From: Actinomycetota bacterium
GTDB taxonomy: Bacteria; Actinomycetota; Actinomycetes; Nanopelagicales; Nanopelagicaceae
Direction of reading: 5' to 3'
Assembly: GCA_009698295.1 (NCBI GenBank)
Contig: WLQO01000001.1
Coordinates: forward strand, 1-41,280
Length of the DNA: 41,280 bases
Below are positions 8,422-16,006 of the stretch, piece by piece. The notes below the pieces were generated by a model. It had not been told where the DNA came from, ran no database searches, and saw only the letters and a program-made list of their open reading frames with translations. The translations under genes were made by a program, and so were the position numbers. Numbering within the stretch: the stretch's first letter is position 1; every line of letters begins with the position of its first letter.

Positions 8422-9081
8422 ATGTACAACGATCTACGTATTACCCCCAGCATCCTAAATGTAGATCACTCAATTCTTAACGCCGAGATTGCCAGAATTG
8501 CAGAAGATTCCGATCTAATACATCTAGATATTATGGATAATCTTTTTGTACCCAATCTGACTTGGGATTTTGCCGCTGCAGAAGAGATCATTAGAAATTG
8601 TCCAATACCCATTGACGCGCATTTGATGGTCAACGATGTCGACCGAATCGCTCTTGATTATGCGCGTGTAGGCGCTGAAAGCGTAACGATCCATGTCGAA
8701 GCATCTGATGCGCCAATACAGACACTTAAAGAGATTCGTAAGTTAGGCGCTAGGGCGGGATTAGCGCTTAAGCCAGGTACGGATATCGAGAACTATGCAG
8801 ATCTGTTAAGTAATATCGATATGTTGTTGATTATGACCGTTGAACCTGGGTTTGGTGGGCAGAAATTTATGGTTGAAATGATGCAGAAGGTGCGTAGATC
8901 TAAGGAGCTGATCGGTGATCGGCCGATATGGATCCAGGTTGATGGTGGTGTTTCTATGGAAACGATCGCAATTGCACGCGAAGCAGGTGCAGATACATTC
9001 GTCGCGGGATCGGCGGTATTTAACGCACCAGATCCAGCAGAGATGGTGAGAATGCTGCGACATCGTGCAGGTGATCTCTAG
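8422..9081 (+). CDS. rpe: Ribulose-phosphate 3-epimerase
   Basis: This 219-residue TIM-barrel enzyme of the pentose phosphate pathway interconverts ribulose-5-phosphate and xylulose-5-phosphate. Seen are ITPSILNVDH near the N-terminus, the metal-ligand stretch IHLDIMDNLFVPNLT, DAHLMV, MTVEPGFGGQKFM and the phosphate-binding GADTFVAGSAVF. It follows rsmB by nine bases and precedes hisE by twelve. Confidence 0.95.
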   Translation: MYNDLRITPSILNVDHSILNAEIARIAEDSDLIHLDIMDNLFVPNLTWDFAAAEEIIRNCPIPIDAHLMVNDVDRIALDYARVGAESVTIHVEASDAPIQTLKEIRKLGARAGLALKPGTDIENYADLLSNIDMLLIMTVEPGFGGQKFMVEMMQKVRRSKELIGDRPIWIQVDGGVSMETIAIAREAGADTFVAGSAVFNAPDPAEMVRMLRHRAGDL

Positions 9082-9087
9082 TAAACT
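9082..9087 (+). promoter_or_regulatory. -10 element of a leaderless promoter for hisE-hisG
   Basis: TAAACT, then six bases, then the ATG at 9094, in the 12-bp gap after rpe. It gives the two histidine genes their own start of transcription. Confidence 0.6.
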
Positions 9088-9093
9088 CCACAT

Positions 9094-9357
9094 ATGAAGA
9101 ATTTCGATCAGCTCTGGTTAGAGTTATCAGAAAAGGTAGCCGCGGGGGATCCAACCTCGGGAACAGTGGCTGAAGTAGCTGCCGGAGTTCATGCGATAGG
9201 TAAAAAGATTTTAGAAGAAGCTGGCGAAGTTTGGTTGGCTGCTGAGCACGAGAGCGACGCTGCACTTGCGCAGGAGATAAGCCAATTGATCTATCACCTG
9301 CAAGCGCTGATGTTGGCGCGGGGCTTGCAGCCCGATGATATTTATCGATATCTATAG
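9094..9357 (+). CDS. hisE: Phosphoribosyl-ATP pyrophosphatase
   Basis: An 87-residue protein of the MazG-like all-alpha fold, as expected for stand-alone HisE. It hydrolyses phosphoribosyl-ATP to phosphoribosyl-AMP, the second step of histidine synthesis. Seen are GKKILEEAGEVWLAA, with the metal-binding EEAGE, and a downstream LIYHLQALMLARG helix. It is followed by hisG after 12 bp. HisG makes its substrate. Confidence 0.93.
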   Translation: MKNFDQLWLELSEKVAAGDPTSGTVAEVAAGVHAIGKKILEEAGEVWLAAEHESDAALAQEISQLIYHLQALMLARGLQPDDIYRYL

Positions 9358-9369
9358 AAATGAGTCAAA

Positions 9370-10215
9370 GTGTTAAAGATCGCCGTCCCCAATAAAGGTT
9401 CACTCGCAGAACCGTCAGCTGCGATATTGAAAGAAGCTGGTTACCGCCAGAGAAGTGATTCTCGTGATTTGGTTTTAACTGATCCGGAAAACGGAGTTGA
9501 GTTTTATTATCTGCGCCCGCGCGATATCGCTTTATATGTGGGTTCTGGCGAGCTGGAAGCAGGAATTACTGGACGAGATCTTTTAATAGATTCAGCTGCG
9601 GATGCGAAAGAGATTTTGGCCTTTGATTTTGGTGGATCCACTTTCCGCTTTGCGGGACCAGCGGCTAAGAGCTGGAAGGTCGCCGACCTTTCGGGAAAGC
9701 GGATTGCTACTGCATATCCGGGGTTGGTAGAGAATTTTCTCGCTAAAAATGATCTGATTGCAAATGTTGTAAGACTTGATGGAGCGGTGGAAAGTAGCGT
9801 GCGCTTGGGCGTTGCAGATGTAATTGCTGACGTCGTTAGCACTGGTAACACGCTACGTCAGGCAGGCTTAGCAATTTTCGGGGATCCCATTTTGCAAAGT
9901 GAGGCGATACTGATTTCTCGCCAGGCCGATAATCTACCGAGCGAATTAGAGATCCTCCTGAGACGATTGCAAGGAGTTGTTACGGCGCGTCAATATGTAC
10001 TACTTGATTACGACATTCCAAAGGCGATCGTAGATCAGGCTTGTGCAATTACCCCAGGGTTGGAATCTCCAACTATCTCTCCTTTGCAGAAAGAAGATTG
10101 GGTTGCTGTTCGCGCGATGGTTTTACGTAAAGATACTAATCGTCTGATGGATGAACTTTGGGCCCTCGGTGCTCGTGGAATTTTAGTAACTGATATCCAC
10201 GCCTGCCGTTTATAA
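9370..10215 (+). CDS. hisG: ATP phosphoribosyltransferase, long form
   Basis: This 281-residue enzyme carries out the first, committed step of histidine synthesis, joining PRPP and ATP. The N-terminus is KIAVPNKGSLAEP. YVGSGELEAGITGRDLL and the PRPP-binding segment ADVIADVVSTGNTLRQAGL lie in the catalytic domain. The last about 75 residues form the C-terminal regulatory domain of the long, histidine-sensitive form, so no HisZ partner is needed. The GTG start follows hisE. The 3' end overlaps the convergent serB by 6 bp. Confidence 0.95.
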   Translation: MLKIAVPNKGSLAEPSAAILKEAGYRQRSDSRDLVLTDPENGVEFYYLRPRDIALYVGSGELEAGITGRDLLIDSAADAKEILAFDFGGSTFRFAGPAAKSWKVADLSGKRIATAYPGLVENFLAKNDLIANVVRLDGAVESSVRLGVADVIADVVSTGNTLRQAGLAIFGDPILQSEAILISRQADNLPSELEILLRRLQGVVTARQYVLLDYDIPKAIVDQACAITPGLESPTISPLQKEDWVAVRAMVLRKDTNRLMDELWALGARGILVTDIHACRL

Positions 10216-11412
10216 AGAGTCCGACTCTTCTACTTCTTCGCGAGTTATTCCGAGTAAGTAAAGAACGGAGTCAAGATAAGGCGCTGACACTGAACTATCA
10301 GCTGCAGCAACCACGGCTGGCTTGGCATTGAAAGCGATACCTAGTCCAGCAAGTGCGATCATATCTAGATCATTTGCACCGTCTCCAATAGCAATTGTCT
10401 GTTCTAAAGCAATTGAATGAAGTGCAGCAAATTCGCGAAGTGCATCAGCCTTACCAGCCCGATCAATTATCGCTCCAGTGATTTTGCCAGTGAGTTTGCC
10501 TCCGACTATCTCTAGATTATTGGCACGCATGTGGGCGATTTCTAATTCGGCCATTAAAGGTTTTATGACGCTCTCGAAGCCACCAGATACAAGAGCGACA
10601 TGGTGGCCAAGTTTGTGCAATGTGCGAATCAAGGTCCGCGCACCTGGAGTTAGTGAAATTTCGCCCTGCACATCGACTAAAATTGATTCTGGCAGGCCAG
10701 CTAACAACGCGACACGAGCCTTTAAGCTTTCTGCGAAATCTAACTCTCCGCGCATAGCAGATTCTGTGATGGCCTTGATTTCCGCGCCTTTGCCGGCCTT
10801 ATTACCTAAAAGTTCAATCACTTCTTGCTGAATTAAAGTGGAGTCGACATCCATAACGACCAATTTCTTGGCCCAGCGCATTAAACCGCCGGGGGAGACG
10901 GCAATATCAATTCCATTTTCTATTCCAATGCGAGCGAGTTCCGTCCGCAATTTGATTTGAGAAACGCCAGAGACGGTGAATTCAATTGCAGTTACTGGAT
11001 AGCTGGCAGTTCGGTGTATTCGTTCGATATTTCCGCCGTTAATTGCGATCGCGTTTGCTACAGAGTTGATCGCTGCGGGTTTAAGTGCTTGAGAAAGAAC
11101 TACGACATGCAACAAAGATTTCTTAACTGCGATATCAGTGGAGGCGCTATTTTCGAAGGCTGAAGCGATATCAACGCCCAGGCTATCTGCGCAAAGTTGG
11201 AGATCTGCTTCAATTGCGTCGGCATGCGCGGGCGAGCAGGAAATCAAAACGGTTAAAATCACTCGACCGCGAATGACAACCTGTTCGATATCTAAGATAT
11301 TTACCGCAAATTGCGCGAGGGTTTGAAAAAGGGATTCGGTGATACCGGGCTTATCGACTCCGGAGAGCAGGATCAGACCGGTAAATTGCTCATTTTTATC
11401 CTTGGTTGTCAT
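10210..11412 (-). CDS. serB: Phosphoserine phosphatase with N-terminal ACT-like domains
   Basis: This protein of about 400 residues converts phosphoserine to serine. Residues about 1-170 form tandem ACT-like regulatory domains (LILLSGVDKPGITESLF). The HAD phosphatase follows: VVMDVDSTLIQQEVIELL carries the DxD nucleophile, LVSGGFESVI is motif II, and IGDGANDLDMIALAGLGIAFNAKP holds the motif III/IV aspartates. It resembles the mycobacterial SerB2 type. A GTG at 11439 would add nine residues. ATG 11412 is preferred because the ACT domain begins just after it and TAATCT lies ten bases upstream. It is divergent from the ABC ATPase, as in mycobacteria. Confidence 0.92.
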   Translation of the reverse strand: MTTKDKNEQFTGLILLSGVDKPGITESLFQTLAQFAVNILDIEQVVIRGRVILTVLISCSPAHADAIEADLQLCADSLGVDIASAFENSASTDIAVKKSLLHVVVLSQALKPAAINSVANAIAINGGNIERIHRTASYPVTAIEFTVSGVSQIKLRTELARIGIENGIDIAVSPGGLMRWAKKLVVMDVDSTLIQQEVIELLGNKAGKGAEIKAITESAMRGELDFAESLKARVALLAGLPESILVDVQGEISLTPGARTLIRTLHKLGHHVALVSGGFESVIKPLMAELEIAHMRANNLEIVGGKLTGKITGAIIDRAGKADALREFAALHSIALEQTIAIGDGANDLDMIALAGLGIAFNAKPAVVAAADSSVSAPYLDSVLYLLGITREEVEESDSL

Positions 11413-11422
11413 ATCGAGGAGA

Positions 11423-11428
11423 AGATTA
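11423..11428 (-). promoter_or_regulatory. Candidate -10 element for serB
   Basis: On the - strand, TAATCT lies ten bases before the ATG at 11412, giving a leader of only a few bases. The spacing differs from the usual six, so support is weaker. Confidence 0.35.
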
Positions 11429-11484
11429 GCGTGAATCACAGGTCATAAGACGGGCATTTAAGCAGATTCGCCAATGATTAGCGC

Positions 11485-11490
11485 TATCTT
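11485..11490 (+). promoter_or_regulatory. Candidate -10 element for the ABC ATPase gene
   Basis: TATCTT lies eight bases before the ATG at 11499. There is no Shine-Dalgarno sequence, so a leaderless or nearly leaderless start is likely. Confidence 0.4.
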
Positions 11491-11498
11491 TTTCATCT

Positions 11499-12296
11499 AT
11501 GGAACATTACGGTGAACTCACAGTCCTGGCGATGCAGGGGGTAACTGTTACCCGCGGAGAACGCAGGATTTTGGGTCCGATCGATTTCCAGATTCGTAGC
11601 GGTGAACGCTGGGTTATTTTGGGACCAAATGGAGCAGGTAAATCCACGCTATTAAATATATTGGCGACGCGAATTTTTCCGACATCTGGCGTAGTAAAAA
11701 TTCTTGATCAAGAGATGGGCAAGGTAGACCTCTTTGAATTACGTACCCGAATCGGCGTATGTGCAAGTTTATTAGCCGAAGATATTCCAGATGACGAATT
11801 TGTTCGCGATGTTGTTTTAACTGCTGCGTATGCAGTTCTTGGACGTTGGAATGAAGCTTACGATCTCTGGGATGAGTCACGTGCAATGGCGCTTCTAACT
11901 ACCTTCGGAGTCCGCGATATGGCAGAGCGACGTTACTTCACACTAAGCGATGGCGAAAAGAAACGTGTTCAAATCGCGCGCGCTCTGATGGCCGATCCAG
12001 AACTGCTCTTATTGGACGAACCTACAGCGGGACTTGATCTTGGTGGGCGCGAAGATTTGTTGCGACGTTTTGCCGAATTCTCAATAGATCCGCTTGCTCC
12101 TGCCAGCATTGTTGTTACGCACCATATAGAAGAGATACCAGTCGGCACGACCCATGCGTTGATCATTAAAGATGGAACAATTGCCATCTCTGGACCAGTA
12201 GCCAATGTAATCACCAGTGAACATATGAGCGCGGTATTTGGTGTAAAGATCGCAGTCAGCGCTGAAAAGGGAAGGTTCTTCGCGCGTAGTTTATGA
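11499..12296 (+). CDS. Lone ABC transporter ATP-binding protein
   Basis: This 265-residue ATPase has all nucleotide-binding motifs: Walker A GPNGAGKST, Q-loop region, signature LSDGEKKRVQIARAL (D replaces the second G of LSGGQ), Walker B LLLLDEPTAGLD and the H-loop VVTHHIEEIP. No permease or binding protein gene is adjacent, so the partner and cargo are unknown. A similar lone ATPase sits beside serB in mycobacteria, so the pairing is old. The gene overlaps ung by four bases (ATGA), so the two are probably transcribed together. Confidence 0.88.
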   Translation: MEHYGELTVLAMQGVTVTRGERRILGPIDFQIRSGERWVILGPNGAGKSTLLNILATRIFPTSGVVKILDQEMGKVDLFELRTRIGVCASLLAEDIPDDEFVRDVVLTAAYAVLGRWNEAYDLWDESRAMALLTTFGVRDMAERRYFTLSDGEKKRVQIARALMADPELLLLDEPTAGLDLGGREDLLRRFAEFSIDPLAPASIVVTHHIEEIPVGTTHALIIKDGTIAISGPVANVITSEHMSAVFGVKIAVSAEKGRFFARSL

Positions 12297-12937
12297 AATT
12301 TCGCGAACAGCTGCACCCGTCATGGCAAGAGCTATTAATTGATCATCTGGATTTACTTGATGAAATTGAAAGCAGAATCTCCGATGATCAATATCTTCCT
12401 GCTCATCCATTGGTGATGCGCGCGCTAACTTATGATTTTAGAAGTGCGAAAGTTCTGATACTGGGCCAGGACCCTTACCCCAACCCTTTACATGCAATGG
12501 GATTGGCCTTTTCGGTCCCTGCCAATATTCAAGTGTTGCCGCCAACGTTAAGAAATATCTTCAAGGAGTTAAAGGCTGACCTGCAAATTGAAAAAGGCGG
12601 AAATGGAAATCTATCGGGTTGGGCAGATCAAGGAGTAGTGCTTTTAAATAGAACTCTGACTTGTCGAATTGGTGAGAGTAATTCACACTTGGCAGCAGGT
12701 TGGAGAACTTTTACACAAGCGTGTGTGTCAGCTTTGGCAGAATCCGAAGTCGTAGCAATTCTCTGGGGCGCAAATGCACAAGAGGTTAAGGGTTCTTTCG
12801 CCGAAGATAGATTGATTACTTCACCACATCCGAGTCCGCTTTCGGCATATCGTGGATTTTTTGGCTCCAAACCATTTACTCGTGCCAATACCGAGCTAGT
12901 AAAGATGGGGCGAGATCCGATCAACTGGTCCTTATAA
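12293..12937 (+). CDS. ung: Uracil-DNA glycosylase, family 1
   Basis: This 214-residue base-excision repair enzyme cuts uracil from DNA. The water-activating loop GQDPYP (58-63) carries the catalytic Asp60. HPSPLSAYRGFFGSKPF (179-195) is the leucine-intercalation loop with catalytic His179. LLNRTLTC supplies the uracil-recognition Asn119. Length is typical. It overlaps the ABC ATPase gene by four bases and ends just before a strong hairpin. Confidence 0.96.
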   Translation: MKFREQLHPSWQELLIDHLDLLDEIESRISDDQYLPAHPLVMRALTYDFRSAKVLILGQDPYPNPLHAMGLAFSVPANIQVLPPTLRNIFKELKADLQIEKGGNGNLSGWADQGVVLLNRTLTCRIGESNSHLAAGWRTFTQACVSALAESEVVAILWGANAQEVKGSFAEDRLITSPHPSPLSAYRGFFGSKPFTRANTELVKMGRDPINWSL

Positions 12938-12939
12938 AG

Positions 12940-12975
12940 AGCAACGCCCTGCAGTTGTTACCGCAGGGCGTTGCT
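12940..12975. terminator. Perfect 13-bp hairpin between convergent ung and purine permease
   Basis: Arms 12940-12952 and 12963-12975 are exact reverse complements (core GCAACGCCCTGC) around a 10-base loop. Neither side has a strong T-run, so it is not a textbook intrinsic terminator. Its place between two convergent stops still favours a bidirectional terminator or 3'-end stabiliser. Confidence 0.65.
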
Positions 12976-12995
12976 GTAATGCAATTTATATCTAA

Positions 12996-14432
12996 CTATC
13001 CAACCCACGCATTGATTGGTGAAGATAGGAAGTAGATCATAAAGAGGCCAGATACTAGGAGAAGAAGTGGGTGTACTTCCTTTCCACGGCCTTGGATGTA
13101 ACGGATGACCACGTGAGTAACGAAGCCAGCGCCAATTCCAACTGAGATGTTGTAGGTAAATGGCATCAAGATGATTGTTAAGAAAGCGGGAATTGCGATT
13201 CCGTAATCTTCCCAATCAATTGCCTTGATCTGCGTCATCATCAAGAACCCTACGATTACCAGCGCTGGTGTAGCGGCTTCGTAAGGAATTATCGCAACTA
13301 ATGGCGCTAAGAAAGTTGTTAGCAAGAAACAAATTCCTGTGACCACGGATGCGAGTCCAGTGCGTGCGCCTTCACCAACACCAGATGCAGATTCAATGTA
13401 ACTGGTGTTTGATGAGATGCTGCCAGCGCCGCCGGCAACTGCCGCAATTGAGTCGACTAATAGGATTCGATCATTGTTAGGAATGTTGCCATCCTTGTCG
13501 ACTAGCCCTGCTTCATGACCAATGGCCGTGACTGTTCCGACTGTGTCGAAGAAGTCTGAGAGCAATAGTGTGAAGACGATAAGCACAACAGTGATTACCG
13601 GTACTCGATCCAATGAACCGAAGAGGTTAAATTGACCGAAGAGACCAAAATCAGGTGTGGCAACGATCTTTTCAGGCATCGCTGGAACATTTAAGCCCCA
13701 ACCCTTTGGATTAACTGCGCCGGTAGCACCGTTGAAGTTAGGACCGATCTTGAGTGAAGTTTCAACAATTACCGCGGCAATAGTTGCAACAATAATTCCG
13801 ATGAGTATCGCTCCCTTAACCTTCTTAACCATCAATCCGATAGTCAAGAAAAGCCCAAGTGCGAAGATGATAATTGGCCAACCAACAAGAGTTCCGCCAT
13901 CACCCAAAGTTACGGGAACCGGACCAGAAGGAGTCTTGCGAACGAAGCCAGCATCGACTAAACCAATTAGGGCAATGAATAACCCGATACCTACTGAGAT
14001 GGCGATCTTTAACTGAGCTGGTACAGCTTTAAAGACCGCAGTTCTAAATCCAGTCAAAACCAAAACGGTGATGATTAGACCTTCAAGAACAACAAGTCCC
14101 ATTGCATCTGCCCAGGTCATCCTTGATGCGATTCCAACGGCTACGAAAGTGTTGAGACCAAGTCCTGTTGCGAGTGCCAGCGGATAATTTCCGACTACGC
14201 CCATCAAGATAGTTAATAGACCGGCCATTAGAGCGGTCATTGCAGCAACGAGTGCGAGATTTGGAGCATCTCCGCCGCCAAGGAATTTTCCATCCGCATC
14301 TTTTGCAAGACCGATGATTAGAGGATTGAGCGCCACGATGTAAGCCATAGTGAAGAATGTGACGATTCCGCCACGGACTTCTCTTGCTACTGTGGAGCCA
14401 CGTTGCGATATTTTGAAATAGCTATCGAGCAT
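12996..14432 (-). CDS. NCS2/AzgA-type purine (guanine/hypoxanthine/adenine) permease
   Basis: This 478-residue integral membrane protein has about 12-14 hydrophobic segments. The N-terminus (GSTVAREVRGGIVTFFTMAYIVALNP) and ATGLGLNTFVAVG are typical of the AzgA/PbuG branch of the NCS2 family, proton-driven nucleobase importers. SSNTSYIESASGVGEGARTG is the conserved substrate and ion-binding loop. Exact purine preference cannot be read. A good Shine-Dalgarno AGGAAGG stands six bases before the ATG. The gene has about 100 bp of untranslated or intergenic sequence upstream, long for this window. With apt it suggests purine salvage. Confidence 0.88.
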   Translation of the reverse strand: MLDSYFKISQRGSTVAREVRGGIVTFFTMAYIVALNPLIIGLAKDADGKFLGGGDAPNLALVAAMTALMAGLLTILMGVVGNYPLALATGLGLNTFVAVGIASRMTWADAMGLVVLEGLIITVLVLTGFRTAVFKAVPAQLKIAISVGIGLFIALIGLVDAGFVRKTPSGPVPVTLGDGGTLVGWPIIIFALGLFLTIGLMVKKVKGAILIGIIVATIAAVIVETSLKIGPNFNGATGAVNPKGWGLNVPAMPEKIVATPDFGLFGQFNLFGSLDRVPVITVVLIVFTLLLSDFFDTVGTVTAIGHEAGLVDKDGNIPNNDRILLVDSIAAVAGGAGSISSNTSYIESASGVGEGARTGLASVVTGICFLLTTFLAPLVAIIPYEAATPALVIVGFLMMTQIKAIDWEDYGIAIPAFLTIILMPFTYNISVGIGAGFVTHVVIRYIQGRGKEVHPLLLLVSGLFMIYFLSSPINAWVG

Positions 14433-14438
14433 GACATA

Positions 14439-14445
14439 CCTTCCT
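14439..14445 (-). promoter_or_regulatory. Ribosome binding site of the purine permease
   Basis: On the - strand, AGGAAGG lies six bases before the ATG at 14432. This contrasts with the leaderless neighbours and implies a true 5' untranslated leader. Confidence 0.6.
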
Positions 14446-14458
14446 AATTTTGTTATCG

Positions 14459-14475
14459 GGGGTGGTTGCGACCCC
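14459..14475 (-). other. Small hairpin in the purine permease leader
   Basis: GGGGT and ACCCC form a 5-bp stem around a 7-base loop, about 27 bases upstream of the permease start. No known purine riboswitch core was recognised in the 99-bp gap. Function is unknown. Confidence 0.3.
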
Positions 14476-14531
14476 GTGTGAAATGACGGCTCACAGACCG
14501 AGGGATAAGAGGATCTAAGCCGATTACTTAC

Positions 14532-15212
14532 TTACTTCGAGGTAAGGCGCGCGACAACTCCAAAGGAAATTGCCACTGATTGGCCAATTAGGAGCGCAAA
14601 TAGCGCAGTTCCGATTCCAATTTTGCCCCCAAGGAGCCATCCGATGGCCAAGACTGTTACCTCAATACCCATACGAACTCGTCCGACGCGAATTCCGGTC
14701 ATGTTATGAATTCCGGTCATGGCGCCATCGCGCGGTCCCGGTCCTAATCCGCAAGTTATATATAGCGCTGAACCTACGCCGACTAGCGCAATTCCCAGGA
14801 GCGCCGAAGCTAATCCGCCCAAGAAAGTGCTCTGTAAGGGAAAGCGATCGACGCCAAGTTGAATCGTCGTGGAGATAATGGCGATATTACTTAACGTTCC
14901 AAATCCTGGTCGCTCGCGAAGTGGAATCCAGATTAAAAGCACGCCGCAACCAGTAAAAAAAGTAGCCCAACCTAAAGATAGCCCCAGTTTCAAACTTAGA
15001 CCTTGCGCGAAAACGGTCCATGGTGCGTTACCTAAATTTGATTGGACGACAAGTGCATCACCAAAACCGAATATTGCTAAACCAATGAAGAGAATCAATA
15101 CTCGCGAAAGAGAGAGATCCCAACGATGCTGGGCCCGCCAAGGTGTAACAGGTACGGTTTTATGCGGCCGCAGATGTGCAATAAGCGTTTTAAAAGTACC
15201 TGATTTATCCAT
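14532..15212 (-). CDS. YczE-like integral membrane protein
   Basis: A 226-residue protein with about five to six hydrophobic segments after a basic N-terminal tail. The segments GFGDALVVQSNLGNAPWTVFAQGL and CGLGPGPRDGAMTGIH are hallmarks of the YczE/YitT-related family of putative permeases or regulators. No substrate is established for it. It is divergent from the DUF554 gene, and its start has TAAACT six bases upstream. It precedes the purine permease on the same strand by about 100 bp, but the permease has its own leader. Confidence 0.75.
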   Translation of the reverse strand: MDKSGTFKTLIAHLRPHKTVPVTPWRAQHRWDLSLSRVLILFIGLAIFGFGDALVVQSNLGNAPWTVFAQGLSLKLGLSLGWATFFTGCGVLLIWIPLRERPGFGTLSNIAIISTTIQLGVDRFPLQSTFLGGLASALLGIALVGVGSALYITCGLGPGPRDGAMTGIHNMTGIRVGRVRMGIEVTVLAIGWLLGGKIGIGTALFALLIGQSVAISFGVVARLTSK

Positions 15213-15218
15213 TCGGGG

Positions 15219-15224
15219 AGTTTA
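15219..15224 (-). promoter_or_regulatory. -10 element of a leaderless promoter for the YczE-like gene
   Basis: On the - strand, TAAACT, then six bases, then the ATG at 15212. The 51-bp gap also holds the divergent promoter for the DUF554 gene. Confidence 0.55.
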
Positions 15225-15250
15225 TAGCAATGGCAAGGATTTATATCCTC

Positions 15251-15256
15251 TATTGT
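15251..15256 (+). promoter_or_regulatory. -10 element for the DUF554 gene
   Basis: TATTGT, then seven bases, then the ATG at 15264, without a Shine-Dalgarno sequence; probably leaderless. Confidence 0.45.
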
Positions 15257-15263
15257 TACCGCT

Positions 15264-15998
15264 ATGTTCGTAGGCTTTGGTACCGCGGTTAATATCGCAA
15301 CGATTATTGGGGGAGCATCCCTTGGCGTGTTAGTTGGCGGACGTATGTCATTACGGACCAGAACTTTGATTACAGAAGTTTTGGGACTCATAACAATTCT
15401 GGGCGCAGTCAGTGCGTTAGCGCCGATGTGGTCAGCAAGATATATCTCTGCGCTTCCCAAAGGATGGACTCTGCTCGCGATATTAGCTGCGCTGTTGATA
15501 GGTGGTCTGATCGGATCAGCGCTTAATCTCGAAACTAAGTTAGATGGCGTTGGGGAGAGTTTAAGGAAGAAATTCCGTGCCCATGAAGAGAGCACTTTTG
15601 TAGAAGGTTTTGTTTCTGCATCACTGCTATTTGCTATTGGACCACTTGCTATCTTGGGTTCGATTAGCGATGGAATGTCTACTGGGATCGATCAACTACT
15701 TTTGAAATCGAGTCTCGACTTTTTTGCAGCCATGGCTTTCGCCGCAAGTTTAGGTTGGGGCGTTGCCGCATCTGCAATACCGGTTGGCATTTATCAAGGG
15801 GTCTGGACCCTAGTTGGTTTGGGGTTAGGAAACATCTTGAGTGGCTATCAAGTCGATGCCATGACGATCACAGGTGGGTTGATGCTGGTCTGTATTGGCC
15901 TAAGACTATTGAAGATCAAGGAAATTGCGGTGGGCAATTTACTGCCAGCGCTATTTATCGCTCCAGTTTTAGTTCAAATACTTAATTACTTCGCTTAG
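15264..15998 (+). CDS. DUF554 family membrane protein
   Basis: This 244-residue hydrophobic protein resembles the YdfK/YqgA (DUF554) family. NIATIIGGASLGVLVGGRM opens it, followed by LLIGGLIGSALNLETKLDGVGESLRKKF, EGFVSASLLFAIGPLAILGSISDGM and a C-terminal Leu/Ile-rich membrane segment. About six to seven membrane segments are visible. The family's function is not known. It ends 8 bp from the convergent alcohol dehydrogenase gene, with no terminator between. Confidence 0.82.
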   Translation: MFVGFGTAVNIATIIGGASLGVLVGGRMSLRTRTLITEVLGLITILGAVSALAPMWSARYISALPKGWTLLAILAALLIGGLIGSALNLETKLDGVGESLRKKFRAHEESTFVEGFVSASLLFAIGPLAILGSISDGMSTGIDQLLLKSSLDFFAAMAFAASLGWGVAASAIPVGIYQGVWTLVGLGLGNILSGYQVDAMTITGGLMLVCIGLRLLKIKEIAVGNLLPALFIAPVLVQILNYFA

Positions 15999-16006
15999 CA
16001 AAATAA

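Noticed and set aside
14433..14531. Known purine riboswitch before the permease
   Set aside because: The conserved core and loop pairs of the guanine/adenine aptamer were not found by eye; only an unexplained leader is reported.
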